Below are positions 33,758-44,093 of a DNA stretch of 64,000 bases, piece after piece; the first letter of the stretch is position 1, and every line of letters begins with the position of its first letter. The notes beneath the pieces are model-generated. The model searched no databases, had not been told where the DNA came from, and was given only the letters and a program-made list of their open reading frames with translations. The stretch covers positions 55,933-119,932 of the forward strand of contig NZ_QPMM01000018.1 in the NCBI RefSeq assembly GCF_003419895.1. The letters run 5' to 3'. Both the position numbers and the translations under genes were made by a program. This DNA comes from Chitinophaga silvatica. GTDB taxonomy: Bacteria; Bacteroidota; Bacteroidia; Chitinophagales; Chitinophagaceae.

Positions 33758-36700
33758 TTAATAATTAACAGAAACCAGGCTTACAGGACCAACCAGGCCA
33801 GATGGCTGATAGTTGTCTGTTGGTTTGTAAGGATTTACATTAGACCATGTTTTACGTTCAGCCGCCGGTAGTTTGCTATCGCCAATCAATCTGTTAATCC
33901 AGGTATTTACTACTTCAACCTCTAATTTATTAGAACCTTGTTTTAAAGCTTTCCTTACATCAACCCGGTAAGGGGAGGTCCATACAGTACCAAGATCAAC
34001 TCCATTCAGTTTTACCTTTGCCATTACATTTACAGTACCTAAGTCTAAATAACACGCAGAAGCTGAAGGCAAAGCATCTACATTAAATGAAGTTTCATAA
34101 ACAGCAGTACCGGAATATGATTTAATACGTTCATCGCTATTAGTTGTCCAATCTGTGAGCGTATTAAAAGTAACCGGACCGGCAGGACCACGTTTAGCCG
34201 CATCAAAAGTCACCACCCATGGATTTGATAATTCAAGTACCGGAGTAGCAGCAGGAAAATTTTTTCTGACAGAAGTACCATTAGCGGTAGTTTTCTTTCT
34301 GAAGAAAATAAAGCCACTTTGTGCAGGTGCCAACGTTAACGGCACAACGGTGTGGTTGCCCTGAGCAGTAAATTGCGGCAACTCTCTGGTATCTCCATTT
34401 ACCGCATCCCACCATTCTGGTTGGCGGCCGGTTACACGAAATGCCGGATCAAGAGAGATTTCGTTTGCCGATTGGTTGGTCACGAAATATAATTCCCCTT
34501 CAGGAGTAGTACGATGGATATATAATACCTCAGCAGGCAACTGCATTACATCAGGTTTCAGCTTCACTACATCTAAAGCTTCTTCCATTGTCATTCCGCT
34601 AAGTACCGTACCCAGACCAACTTTTCGCTGACGTTCATTGCTGTTTCCCCAAAGAGAGGCAGCCAATTGTTGAACCTTCGTATCGGCAAGCGGATAGTTT
34701 TGTAAGCTTGGAGAGCGTTTAGGAGCCGGACCGAGAATAACAGCACCTTGTTTTACCAGTTGAGAAATTTTCTCTAACAGTTCAGGCCTCATTGTTTCCA
34801 GTTTTGGCAGCACCAGCATACTATAGCTCATACCATCAGGTAGTACCAATCTATTATTTTTAACCTGAACGCGGGTTAAGATTACTTCGGCATTGATATA
34901 GTCGAATGAGTATCCTTTTGGTAATTCAGGATCTCTTACACCTGTCATTTTAGGAGCATCTTCTCCGATGAAATATGCAATATCATTAACGACCTTACCT
35001 TGTTGGAGCAAATAGTTACATCTTCTGATGTAATCTACAAATGCTTTGCCCTGATAGAACCAGGTATTTTTACGATTGAATTCAGTACCGAAACCGGCAT
35101 TAACGCCTGGTTCACGATCTTCATACGGTTGTTCTATAAATACGTGAAGTAAAGTATGGTTGATTCCTTCGGTAAATGACCAGTCACCTCGTCTTTTTAA
35201 CAAAGCCGGATATCGTCCGTATGCATTACCACCAGCGGTAAAGGATTCGGCGGCTACTCTTGTTTTTCCATAGATATGAGCGGCAGAAGAGGCGGCTCGG
35301 CATTCTATATTTCCTAAGGAGCCTTCATTCCAGAATTCACCAGCTATCTCGTCTGACTGGCCTCCGTATTTCAGGAACTCACTTGGGAAGCCCCAATGGC
35401 CGTAGTTTTCCAACCAGATTTTCATACCGTCTTTATTACTAACCTTACGTAAACCTCCTACATATTTATAAGCGACACGGTCGGCAATCAATCTTCTTAA
35501 ATCCCATAAAAAGCGATCGGATTGTTCGGGAGAGCCCACTACTCTACCAGAAAGAACAGGTAACCATGGTAATGGATCATAGCCATACGTCTTCTTAAAA
35601 TCATCAGCCATTCCATCGGTCCAGTTTTGAGAACCGGTTTCATAGCTATCGGCTACTACCCATTTCAATGCTTTTCTGTCGGCAGGCGCCATACTGTTTT
35701 TGATCTTCCCGATAAATGAATTGTAATGATGCTGCATATAGGCATCGTTCATTTTGTCGAGCTCCAGCCCCATACCTTCCGGTGATGCAGGGCCATTGGT
35801 TACACCGGTCGGTAGCATTCCGTATTGTATTACAATCCAGTTACCGGCGGGAACTTTCCAGGAAAGTACGCCATTGGCAGAAACCTGTTTGGTGAGATCA
35901 ATAGCTTTGGAAGGATCAACAACCATTGCGGAATTGTTGACTTGTTGTTGTTGTGGCCATTGATATTCGTTCCAGAGAGGCAAAGGAGTCTGGAACATTT
36001 TTGCCAGTTGTTTTTCTTCGAATCTTTCAATTCTTGGTGCCGCCAGCAGCTTAATTTCTGCGAGTGAAGCATGACCATCCAAAATGGTTAATCGAAAATT
36101 CTTTCCTTTTACTTCAGCAAAGGATACAGCCACAGGGGCGTAAGGTTTGAAACCTACGTTCCCCTGCGGATTGCTGCGATCCAGTTCAAAAGTAGTCACT
36201 GTTCGATAATCATTGCCTTCCTTAACCTGCAAGGCTAGCTGGCCTTTAGCCGGTTTATGAGCCGGATAGATCACCAGGCTTCTTACAGAGAAGGCGTTAT
36301 TGACCTCAAAATCGATATAATTACCTTTACCTAATGTTTTATCTGTTTGTGCTTCTTCAGCAGTGTTTTCATCAATCAGCTGCTTAATACTTCTGAAATT
36401 CGCATTTGAAGTAAGTACAGGAGCATACTTTGAAATGCTTTCTTTATCGGCTTCCGGTTCGGGGAAAGCTACAACTGCAACCTGTTGAAAATCTTTTTCA
36501 ACGGGAGAGAGTTTGATTTCAGTTTGTTGTCCGCCTGGTACTGTAAATTCATTCCCAGCCAGGTAACGCATAGATTGGGAAGGTTTAATCCAGGGCCCAC
36601 CACTTTGGCTCCAGCCAGGGCTGTTGAACATTCCGATGTCGATCCCCTTTTCTGTTGCGGCTTTAATGGCAGCATGAGTTACATTCCACCATTCATCAGA

Positions 36701-36988
36701 AAAGAGTTTGACATTTCCATAAGGAACTTCTTCTTTAGGATAGCCGATATTACCGATAAATGCGCGTCCAATGCCTACTTTATGCATCGCTTCAATATCT
36801 TTTTTCACGCCATCTACAGAAATATTATCACTCATCCAGTACCAGTAAACACTTGGTTTAATATTTTCAGGAGGAACTGTAAATCCCTTTAGGAAAGTTG
36901 ACTGTTGTGCGTTGGCGGCCAGGCATCCCGACAGTAATCCCACAGCCAGGCTGTATGTAAATGATTTTCGTAATTTCAGTTGATTCAT
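33758..36988 (-). CDS. GH106-like alpha-L-rhamnosidase, secreted
   Basis: A 1076-residue enzyme. The signal peptide contains GCLAANAQ. YWYWMSDNISVDGVKKDIEA and GIGRAFIGNIG at the start are the N-terminal signature of GH106 (PF17132). FNSPGWSQSGGPWIKP and the later WVVADSYETGSQNW and IWLENYGHWG segments belong to the TIM-barrel. A C-terminal beta-sandwich ends with YLDLGTVNVMAKVKLNG and VEVVNTWINRLIGD. GH106 enzymes remove alpha-L-rhamnose from pectin (RG-I, RG-II) or from small glycosides. It precedes a GH78-like gene, and 142 bp with an inverted repeat separates it from the upstream esterase. Confidence 0.88.
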   Translation of the reverse strand: MNQLKLRKSFTYSLAVGLLSGCLAANAQQSTFLKGFTVPPENIKPSVYWYWMSDNISVDGVKKDIEAMHKVGIGRAFIGNIGYPKEEVPYGNVKLFSDEWWNVTHAAIKAATEKGIDIGMFNSPGWSQSGGPWIKPSQSMRYLAGNEFTVPGGQQTEIKLSPVEKDFQQVAVVAFPEPEADKESISKYAPVLTSNANFRSIKQLIDENTAEEAQTDKTLGKGNYIDFEVNNAFSVRSLVIYPAHKPAKGQLALQVKEGNDYRTVTTFELDRSNPQGNVGFKPYAPVAVSFAEVKGKNFRLTILDGHASLAEIKLLAAPRIERFEEKQLAKMFQTPLPLWNEYQWPQQQQVNNSAMVVDPSKAIDLTKQVSANGVLSWKVPAGNWIVIQYGMLPTGVTNGPASPEGMGLELDKMNDAYMQHHYNSFIGKIKNSMAPADRKALKWVVADSYETGSQNWTDGMADDFKKTYGYDPLPWLPVLSGRVVGSPEQSDRFLWDLRRLIADRVAYKYVGGLRKVSNKDGMKIWLENYGHWGFPSEFLKYGGQSDEIAGEFWNEGSLGNIECRAASSAAHIYGKTRVAAESFTAGGNAYGRYPALLKRRGDWSFTEGINHTLLHVFIEQPYEDREPGVNAGFGTEFNRKNTWFYQGKAFVDYIRRCNYLLQQGKVVNDIAYFIGEDAPKMTGVRDPELPKGYSFDYINAEVILTRVQVKNNRLVLPDGMSYSMLVLPKLETMRPELLEKISQLVKQGAVILGPAPKRSPSLQNYPLADTKVQQLAASLWGNSNERQRKVGLGTVLSGMTMEEALDVVKLKPDVMQLPAEVLYIHRTTPEGELYFVTNQSANEISLDPAFRVTGRQPEWWDAVNGDTRELPQFTAQGNHTVVPLTLAPAQSGFIFFRKKTTANGTSVRKNFPAATPVLELSNPWVVTFDAAKRGPAGPVTFNTLTDWTTNSDERIKSYSGTAVYETSFNVDALPSASACYLDLGTVNVMAKVKLNGVDLGTVWTSPYRVDVRKALKQGSNKLEVEVVNTWINRLIGDSKLPAAERKTWSNVNPYKPTDNYQPSGLVGPVSLVSVNY

Positions 36989-37008
36989 AAGTAGAACTTT
37001 GATTTCTC

Positions 37009-37103
37009 GCAGAGGGGCATAAGGAGGCTAAGAAGCATAAGAAATTATTGAGTATTCAGATAAACACAATAATCTTTGCGCCTTTGCTTCTTTGCGCCTC
37101 TGC
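37009..37103. repeat. Imperfect inverted-repeat element in the rhamnose operon
   Basis: A left part beginning GCAGAGGGGCATAAGG and a right part ending CTTTGCGCCTCTGC form a long imperfect hairpin of GC-rich and A-rich alternation, with about 30 nt in the loop. Similar 'GCAGAGG-GCAAAGG' elements are scattered in intergenic DNA of Bacteroidota. It lies between the esterase and GH106 genes and may influence mRNA stability there. It has no coding capacity. Confidence 0.55.
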
Positions 37104-37130
37104 ATGGAATTCCCAAAATATAAAAGAGTA

Positions 37131-38069
37131 TTAGTATAACTGTCCTGTACCTCCCTGTAGTAAGGGATTATTGGCATTTAAATTACCTGTACGGCCAAGC
37201 CATTTCATGATGATTTGCATCCAGCTGTCGCGTGGTAGCTTTAATACAAATCCATGGTCACCTTCAGGATATAAATGCATTTCTGCAGGTACGTGAGCAT
37301 GACGGAGAGCCTGATAAAAAGTAATGGCATTATCTACATCCACCACTTTATCGTCTTCTGTATGAAAGATGATTGTCGGGGGTGTTTGTAACGACACCTG
37401 ACGATCATTTGAGTAGTATTTAATCGTCTCCTCAGTTGGATTCTCGCCCAATAAGTTTTTGCGGGAACCTGCATGAGTAAGATATTTTTCCATGCTAATA
37501 ACAGGATACACCAAAATCATAAAGGCAGGACGAAGATTAATGCCGGCATTCTCTTTTAATACCGGTCTGTCGAAATGTGTTCCAACCGTTGAAGCCAGAT
37601 GGCCACCGGCAGAAAATCCCATGATGCCAATACGATTTGTATCGATATTCCATTCAGCAGCTCTGGACTTTACAATTTTAAATGCTTCCTGAGCATCCTG
37701 TAAAGGGCCGCTGCTTTTATCCTTCATTGTTTTATCAGATGGCAGCCTGTATTTTACTACAAAAGCAGCAATACCTTGTTTTACAAAGAAATCTGCCATA
37801 TTGGTACCTTCTCCTTTGTATACTACAGTTTTATAGGCACCGCCTGGATAAATGACAACAGCAGTTCCGGTAGCTTTCTCTTTAGGGGGAAGAAAAACTG
37901 TAAGCGTAGGTTCACTAACCAGCCAACGGTTATCATCTTCATCGATCTGCTCAGCATTAGCTCCTGCAATACCACCCGGAGGTAACCCCCGGTATAAAGG
38001 AATTACTGTTTGAGCGTGAGCATAAGCCGATAAGAGGCAACTGATAAGCAACAAGGAGAAACGCATCAT
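37131..38069 (-). CDS. Secreted alpha/beta-hydrolase, acetyl-esterase type (BD-FAE)
   Basis: A 312-residue esterase with a signal peptide ending YAHAQ. The oxyanion loop IYPGGAYKTVV, the nucleophile elbow GIMGFSAGGHLAS, the acid in HTEDDKVVDVDNA and the His in YPEGDHGFVL are all present. These enzymes remove acetyl or similar groups from polysaccharides. The location between rhamnulokinase and rhamnosidase genes suggests that it deacylates rhamnose residues or the glycoside so the glycosidases can act. ATG 38069 and 38066 are equally good starts. Confidence 0.88.
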   Translation of the reverse strand: MMRFSLLLISCLLSAYAHAQTVIPLYRGLPPGGIAGANAEQIDEDDNRWLVSEPTLTVFLPPKEKATGTAVVIYPGGAYKTVVYKGEGTNMADFFVKQGIAAFVVKYRLPSDKTMKDKSSGPLQDAQEAFKIVKSRAAEWNIDTNRIGIMGFSAGGHLASTVGTHFDRPVLKENAGINLRPAFMILVYPVISMEKYLTHAGSRKNLLGENPTEETIKYYSNDRQVSLQTPPTIIFHTEDDKVVDVDNAITFYQALRHAHVPAEMHLYPEGDHGFVLKLPRDSWMQIIMKWLGRTGNLNANNPLLQGGTGQLY

Positions 38070-38085
38070 AGCATTGGTTTATATC

Positions 38086-39480
38086 TTAAATGGTAGCGTC
38101 ATGAGTAGCGGAATAGTATTTCAGCTCAATCAGATCATTGGGCAGAGGTTTACTATTCCAGGTGTTATGAATTGCCAATGCTGCTCCCATTGCAGTAGCT
38201 TGCGCCATAGAGGCTGCAAATATTTCAATATCAGGGAATAATGCAGCAAGTAGGTTCATATAAATTGCATTTTTGCTAAAACCACCATCAACGAATATAC
38301 GTTTTACAGAAGCACCATCCAATACCAGTTTAGTTGCTATATACTGTTCATTGGCAATATCCAGCATTAATTGGTGATAGGCTTCAATATCAGAGGTAAA
38401 ATTACTTAAATCTCTTTGTGCGAATACCGACGACTGCATTAACTTTTTATCTGGAGCCCTGTGAGTATCCTGCTTATTTTTTTCCTGCAGTAAGCGGATA
38501 ATTTGCTGATCATATTCGATTGTCCGATACCGGGCTGGTTGCTGGTTGAAATGGGCAGCGATACGTTTTACCTGTTGCTCATGTTCATAGCCGGCAAACA
38601 AACGGGAAGCCTTTACAGGTTTTCCCTGAAAAGTCATATAGCATAAACAATCTGCCGTTAACTCATCGTTAGTTAGAGGTGTGTCATTGAAGGGATTCAG
38701 ACTAATACACCATGTGCCGGTAGAGATTAGTACAAAAGGTTCATGAAAATTTACGAGATAAGGTATAAGTGCAGCACTGCTATCATGCAGACCAATACCT
38801 ACTGAATAATTACTTCCCGGGAAAGTTGCGGGTAATACGTCAGAAGAAATAAGGAGAGGTGCCAGCTTTTCCAGCACCCCTTCCTTTGTTACCCACGTAT
38901 GATAGTTATTTTGTTGAAAGTTCCATAAGTTGGTATGGCATCCGATACTGGTAATATCCGTGCATGCCTGCCCGGTAACCAGATAGCTCATATATTGAGG
39001 CAGATGCAATGCATACTTAACCTTATTATAGATTTCAGGTTTGGTATATTTTAATCTGTAGAGCTGCATTCCACTGTTCAGGGAACCCAGAACCGGAGAT
39101 GCTGTTTCTACTGAAAAAGCCGTTTTCCCACCATAAGAATTATAAAACTGCTCGCTTAGCGTTTCCGGATATTCTTTCAGATAATTATACAAAGGTGTCA
39201 ATGGTCTTCCTTCTTCATCAATATACACAAAACTAGCACCATATGTAGAAAAATTTATTGCCTTCACCACTACATCTTTACGTCTGAATACCTCACGCAG
39301 GGAATCAAACACAGATAATCTCAGGCTTTCCAGGTTTTCACAAGGATCGCCATCTTCATCAGTAGTTTCAGTAAACCTGGCTGTTTTCTCAAGAATTATT
39401 CTGTAATTTTCATCAAACAGAAACAGCTTCTTATTGGTTTTGCCAACATCAAAGATGGCTATAACGGGAATTTGACTCAT
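38086..39480 (-). CDS. FGGY-family sugar kinase, probable L-rhamnulokinase
   Basis: A 464-residue kinase. The N-terminal phosphate loop IAIFDVGKTNKKLFLFD starts the FGGY fold. NFSTYGASFVYIDEEG, GCHTNLWNFQ and VGIGLHDSSAALIPYL (adenine side) follow, with IFVDGGFSKNAIYMNLLAA near the end. It is closest by look to the Bacteroidota rhamnulokinase-like group. It should phosphorylate L-rhamnulose at O1, the step between RhaI and RhaD. Overlap with the isomerase gene is absent, but only 14 bp separate them. Confidence 0.85.
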   Translation of the reverse strand: MSQIPVIAIFDVGKTNKKLFLFDENYRIILEKTARFTETTDEDGDPCENLESLRLSVFDSLREVFRRKDVVVKAINFSTYGASFVYIDEEGRPLTPLYNYLKEYPETLSEQFYNSYGGKTAFSVETASPVLGSLNSGMQLYRLKYTKPEIYNKVKYALHLPQYMSYLVTGQACTDITSIGCHTNLWNFQQNNYHTWVTKEGVLEKLAPLLISSDVLPATFPGSNYSVGIGLHDSSAALIPYLVNFHEPFVLISTGTWCISLNPFNDTPLTNDELTADCLCYMTFQGKPVKASRLFAGYEHEQQVKRIAAHFNQQPARYRTIEYDQQIIRLLQEKNKQDTHRAPDKKLMQSSVFAQRDLSNFTSDIEAYHQLMLDIANEQYIATKLVLDGASVKRIFVDGGFSKNAIYMNLLAALFPDIEIFAASMAQATAMGAALAIHNTWNSKPLPNDLIELKYYSATHDATI

Positions 39481-39494
39481 AAATACACTAAAAA

Positions 39495-40769
39495 TTACAA
39501 ACCAGTTGCTATTGTTTTGGCTCCTCTTTCTTTTATCAAATGTTCACGAACTTTCTCAGAGCGATACAGGGCAATAGGATTTAATGCACCACCTGTTCTT
39601 TTTCTTGCTTCAGCCACCAAAGAACGGACATCTGTACGGAAAGCCTGTTGCAGTAATTCCTGTGCAGTAACTACGTCATTTTGCAGTTGTGCTGCCAATA
39701 GCTTCTTACGATCCACCAATAAAGCCTGTGCATAGGTAATCATAATGGCCTCAACTGACTGCAACAAATCTTCGAGCGGATCTTTTACATTATGAGAGGC
39801 ATCGATCATCCATCCCAAATCTGTGTTATGATTCATACCTCTTGCGTCCATACCTTCAATTAATTCATTGAAAATAAGGAACAACTGATAAGGTTTCATA
39901 CAACCTACTGTCAGATCATCATCTCCATACTTGGAATCATTGAAATGAAAACCACCTAATTTGCCTTCCATCAGCAACAGCGAAACTATTTGTTCGATAT
40001 TCGCATTGGGGAGATGGTGTCCCAGGTCCACTAATGTATAAGCTTTAGGGCCCAGTTTTGAAGCATAGAGTAAAGACTGTCCCCAATCTCCTACTGTAGT
40101 TGAATAAAAATTTGGTTCAGCTGCCTTGTATTCAACAAACATTTTCCAGTTTTCAGGCAGATGGGTATAAATTTCCTGTAATCCTTCCAATGTATTCTGG
40201 AAAGCATGGCGGAAATTTAACTGACCGGGGAAGCAGGAGCCATCAGATAACCAGATAGTTAGTGATTCGGAACCTAATTCTACCCCATGTCTGATCACTT
40301 CAATATTATGATCGATTGCTTGTTTGCGAATGTCTTTATTTACATTCTGGAGAGATCCAAACTTGTAGCTTAGTGCCTGACCTGGCTGATCCTGGAAAGT
40401 ATTGGAATTCATTGCATCAAAGCGAAGGCCATGTTGTGCAGCCAGGGCTTTGATATGAGAAGGATTAGACGGAATATCCCATGGAATATGCAGGCTAATG
40501 GCGCCGCTAGATTGATTTAACTGATGCAGCAATCCTATATCCTCAATTTTCTCTTCCAGATTGCGAGGTTCTCCCCCACCAGGAAATCTTCCAAACCTGG
40601 TGCCACCAGTACCTAAGGCCCAACTTGGAATAGCCACCTGAAATGCTGCTAATTTCTCCAATATTCCTTCAACGTCTTTGATTTCACCAGCAAGGTATTC
40701 AAAGGCCCTCTTCTGAGAAGGGGCCAATGAATCGTTATGTTCTGCTATTTTATATTTTTCAATTAGCAT
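39495..40769 (-). CDS. rhaI: L-rhamnose isomerase, Pseudomonas-type (TIGR02635 RhaI)
   Basis: A 424-residue TIM-barrel isomerase converting L-rhamnose to L-rhamnulose. The N-terminal WALGTGGTRFGRFPGGGEPR loop is characteristic of the RhaI group, which differs from E. coli RhaA. Metal ligands are likely in MFVEYKAAEPNFYST, VDLGHHLPNANIEQ and GFHFNDSKYGDDDLTVG. Gene order kinase-isomerase-aldolase-transporter supports the role. Relatives also convert other aldoses, so some breadth is possible. Confidence 0.92.
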   Translation of the reverse strand: MLIEKYKIAEHNDSLAPSQKRAFEYLAGEIKDVEGILEKLAAFQVAIPSWALGTGGTRFGRFPGGGEPRNLEEKIEDIGLLHQLNQSSGAISLHIPWDIPSNPSHIKALAAQHGLRFDAMNSNTFQDQPGQALSYKFGSLQNVNKDIRKQAIDHNIEVIRHGVELGSESLTIWLSDGSCFPGQLNFRHAFQNTLEGLQEIYTHLPENWKMFVEYKAAEPNFYSTTVGDWGQSLLYASKLGPKAYTLVDLGHHLPNANIEQIVSLLLMEGKLGGFHFNDSKYGDDDLTVGCMKPYQLFLIFNELIEGMDARGMNHNTDLGWMIDASHNVKDPLEDLLQSVEAIMITYAQALLVDRKKLLAAQLQNDVVTAQELLQQAFRTDVRSLVAEARKRTGGALNPIALYRSEKVREHLIKERGAKTIATGL

Positions 40770-40804
40770 CGTTGTTTGTTTGTGGGTCAGAAAAGATAAT
40801 TACT

Positions 40805-42931
40805 TTATCTCACAAAAGCCATAGCTACACCTCCATCAACATTCAAAACATTTCCTGTTGCTTTATTTAGGAGTCCACCTACGAAGGCAAAGCATGCATT
40901 TGCGATATCTTCAGGAACAATGATCTCATTTAACAGCGTTCTTTTGGCATAGAAAGCAGGTAATTCTTCTACTTTAACACCATAAGCTTTAGCTCTTCCT
41001 TCAGCCCATGCACCGGCCCAGATTTTACTATCAGAAATTACAGCATCCGGATTCACAACGTTTACGCGGATATGATCCTTACCTAATTCAGCAGCATTTA
41101 ATCTGCTCAGATGCAATTGAGCTGCTTTAGCAGAACCATAGCCAGCGTTATTAGGACCAGATACCAGTGCATTTTTACTTACTATATTCAGTACATCCCC
41201 ACCGGTGCCTTGTTTCTTCATAATATCAGCACCTAACTGAGTTACGAGGAACTGACCTTTCACCAGTACATCATATAGCAGATCCCAATCTTTTTCTGTA
41301 TGTTCTTCCAATGGTTTGGAAATTGATAATCCGGCGCAATTCACTACGATATCTACACCTCCAAAAGCCAGAACAGCTGTGTTATAAGCCTTGCGGATTG
41401 TGGCAGCATCAGTTACATCCAAAAGTTCTGCGGCAAAAACATCCTTACCGAATAAACGGCCAAAATCTTCTTTTGCAGAAGCTAAGCGTTGAGAATCATT
41501 ATCGTTAATGACAACAACAGCACCTTCTTCAGCAAATTTCTTAGCGATAGCTTTACCAATACCACCAGCGCTACCAGTTACCAGGGCTATTCTGCCGGTT
41601 AGTGCTTTAGGTTTAGGCATTCTTTGCAATTTGGCTTCTTCCAGGAGCCAGTATTCGATATTAAAGGCTTCCTGGCGAGGCAGGGAAGTATATTCAGAAA
41701 CAGCCTCCGCACCTTTCATTACATTAATAGCATTAATATAGAATTCGGCGGCTACTCTTGCAGTTTGTTTATCTTTTGCGAAAGTGAACATACCAACACC
41801 GGGATAGAGAATAACTACCGGGTTAGGATCACGCATAGCAGGGCTATTAGGATGTTTGCTGGCATTATAATAATCTGCATACATCTGGCGATAAGCTTCA
41901 AATAAAGGAGCCAGATCAGCTTTCAATGCATCTACATTGCTTAAATCAGCATCCGGAGCTAAATTCAGGACTAATGGGCTGATTTTAGTTCTGAGGAAGT
42001 GATCGGGGCAACTGGTTCCGAGAGGGGCCAGACGATCCAGGTCTTTAGAGTTGGTAAATTCCAATACTCTTTCATCATCGGTGAAATGACCGACCATGCG
42101 TTGATAGGAAGAACAGAATCCACGTAATACCGGAGCCAGTGCAGCGGCTTGGTTTTTACGGGCATCGGGAGCCAAAGATTGAATTTTGGCACCGCCAAAA
42201 ACCGGTGCTTTCTTACCTATGTTCTCTTCCAGATAAGCAGCGCAACGTTCGATCACCTCCAGGGTATTGATATAGCTTTCGTAAGCAGTATCACCCCAGG
42301 TAAACAGGCCGTGAGAGCCCAGCATAATACCGCGGATGCCTGGATTTTCGTCGAGACATTGTTTTAATTGCAGGCCAAGATCGAAGCCTGGCTTTTGCCA
42401 TGGTACCCAACCGATGCTTCCACCAAAGAGTTCCTGAGTGATACGCTTGCCGTCTTTGGCCGCAGCTATAGCGATAGCGGCATCGGGGTGCAGGTGATCG
42501 ATATGTTTAAAAGGAAGAAAGCCATGTAATGGGGTATCAATGGATGGAGCTTTAGAATTCAGATCATAGATGCAGTGATTAAACAGTTCTACCATCTCAT
42601 CTTCATGCTGAATACCTTTATAGATATTCTTCAGGCTACGAAGACGATCAACATATAAGGCAGCCAAACCACTTTTTTTCAAGGTGCCTAAATCTCCACC
42701 CGAACCTTTTACCCACATTACTTCTACCGGTTCTCCTGTTAGCGGGTCCTTAGCCATAGCTTTACAGGAAGTGTTGCCACCCCCATAATTAGTGAGGCGC
42801 AGATCGGCACCGAGTAAGTTGGAACGATAGATCAGCAAGGCAACTTCATCACCAGCCATAGAGGCAGCTGTTGCTTCATCCCATAAATAGCTGACATGCT
42901 TGAATTGAGTAGTAGTTCCATTTAAAGACAT
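40805..42931 (-). CDS. Bifunctional rhamnulose-1-phosphate aldolase / L-lactaldehyde dehydrogenase (RhaD-RhaE)
   Basis: A 708-residue fusion (TIGR02632). Residues about 1-410 form a class II aldolase of the RhaD/FucA fold (NYGGGNTSCKAMAKDP; LHGFLPFKHIDHLHPDA for the zinc-binding HxH). Residues about 435-708 are a short-chain dehydrogenase with RIALVTGSAGGIGKAIAKKF and the catalytic Tyr-x3-Lys in GYGSAKAAQL. It splits L-rhamnulose-1-phosphate to DHAP and L-lactaldehyde and oxidises the aldehyde to L-lactate, so the toxic aldehyde need not leave the enzyme. Second gene of the operon after rhaT. Confidence 0.94.
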   Translation of the reverse strand: MSLNGTTTQFKHVSYLWDEATAASMAGDEVALLIYRSNLLGADLRLTNYGGGNTSCKAMAKDPLTGEPVEVMWVKGSGGDLGTLKKSGLAALYVDRLRSLKNIYKGIQHEDEMVELFNHCIYDLNSKAPSIDTPLHGFLPFKHIDHLHPDAAIAIAAAKDGKRITQELFGGSIGWVPWQKPGFDLGLQLKQCLDENPGIRGIMLGSHGLFTWGDTAYESYINTLEVIERCAAYLEENIGKKAPVFGGAKIQSLAPDARKNQAAALAPVLRGFCSSYQRMVGHFTDDERVLEFTNSKDLDRLAPLGTSCPDHFLRTKISPLVLNLAPDADLSNVDALKADLAPLFEAYRQMYADYYNASKHPNSPAMRDPNPVVILYPGVGMFTFAKDKQTARVAAEFYINAINVMKGAEAVSEYTSLPRQEAFNIEYWLLEEAKLQRMPKPKALTGRIALVTGSAGGIGKAIAKKFAEEGAVVVINDNDSQRLASAKEDFGRLFGKDVFAAELLDVTDAATIRKAYNTAVLAFGGVDIVVNCAGLSISKPLEEHTEKDWDLLYDVLVKGQFLVTQLGADIMKKQGTGGDVLNIVSKNALVSGPNNAGYGSAKAAQLHLSRLNAAELGKDHIRVNVVNPDAVISDSKIWAGAWAEGRAKAYGVKVEELPAFYAKRTLLNEIIVPEDIANACFAFVGGLLNKATGNVLNVDGGVAMAFVR

Positions 42932-42972
42932 ACTATATAATTTTTAACGTTTTTAATTTGCAAATGTGCAGG

Positions 42973-44028
42973 TTAGTTACTGAGAGAATTACCATACCCT
43001 ACAAGCACTACAGATAAAATGATTGTGAATATACCGAGGGAAATAGTCATTAAGGTTTTGCGGCTTGCACTCTTCCATTCTTTCAAAATAAAGCCCCAAA
43101 CACCAGAGATGAGGATAATGAAAGCCATATGCAGGATCCAGGAACTGGCATCGTTGCCTAATTTGCTTTCGCCCATACCATAAAAGAAGAATTGCAAAAA
43201 CCATGTTGTACCGGCCAACGCCGCAAAGAAATAATTTCGTCCTAATGGGGTTGATTTATTTGTATAATCACCAAAGGATTGGTTACGTTTATTCAGGAAA
43301 ATACACCAGATCAGATTAGTTGTCAATCCTCCTAACATAATCACAACAAAGATCACATTATTTTTATAGAGAGGATTCGCATTATTTGCTACAGCAGCAT
43401 CTCCCATACTTTTACCAGCAGAGATGGCGAAGCTCATACAAGCACTCAATATACCAGATACAATAGCAACTGCAAGGCCTTTACGTAAGTTAAACTCCTG
43501 GATACTTTCAGTTTTTTGTTCATGAGATAATTCTTTCTCCTTCATCATTCCTGCTTTACCGGAAATTCCAATACCAACGAGGCAAACAAGAGTACCCAGC
43601 AATACAAACAATCCTCTGCTACTATGAAGCATGGCCGTTAAGTTATTCGGATCATCAGAGAAAAACTCGCGGTATATAGGTGGTATTAAAGCCCCAAAAG
43701 CAGAGCAGAAACCTAAGGCTACAGCCATCCCCAGAGACATACCAAGGTAGCGCATGGATAAGCCGAAAGTTAAACCACCAATTCCCCATAATACACCCAG
43801 GAAGTAAGTCCAAAATAATATACTACCAGAAGTAGCACCAATAATATCCATGAAACCTGGTACTGTGAGCCAGGCAGCAATAAATGGAATAAGCAACCAG
43901 GAAAAAACACCTCCTACTATCCAATAACTTTCCCAACTCCAGCCTTTCACTCTCTTGTAAGGAATATAAAAACTACCCGAAGCGAAACCGCCGATAAAAT
44001 GAAATAAAACACCCAATAAAGCTTGCAT
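42973..44028 (-). CDS. rhaT: L-rhamnose-proton symporter RhaT
   Basis: A 351-residue inner-membrane protein of about ten helices, with GGFASGSFYIPYKRVKGWSW at the start and FLQFFFYGMGESKLG late, both well kept in RhaT. The start is ATG 44028 (MQALLGVLFHF); 19 further codons upstream in the same frame are hydrophobic leader and not part of the family. First gene of the minus-strand rhamnose operon. Its promoter region, shared with the divergent GntR gene, carries a tandem 10-bp repeat (44094-44112). Confidence 0.93.
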   Translation of the reverse strand: MQALLGVLFHFIGGFASGSFYIPYKRVKGWSWESYWIVGGVFSWLLIPFIAAWLTVPGFMDIIGATSGSILFWTYFLGVLWGIGGLTFGLSMRYLGMSLGMAVALGFCSAFGALIPPIYREFFSDDPNNLTAMLHSSRGLFVLLGTLVCLVGIGISGKAGMMKEKELSHEQKTESIQEFNLRKGLAVAIVSGILSACMSFAISAGKSMGDAAVANNANPLYKNNVIFVVIMLGGLTTNLIWCIFLNKRNQSFGDYTNKSTPLGRNYFFAALAGTTWFLQFFFYGMGESKLGNDASSWILHMAFIILISGVWGFILKEWKSASRKTLMTISLGIFTIILSVVLVGYGNSLSN

Positions 44029-44093
44029 AATGTTTCTAATATTTATAACGTGGAGAACTATTGAGCATAAAAATAGGACAAGCAATTTTTTAA

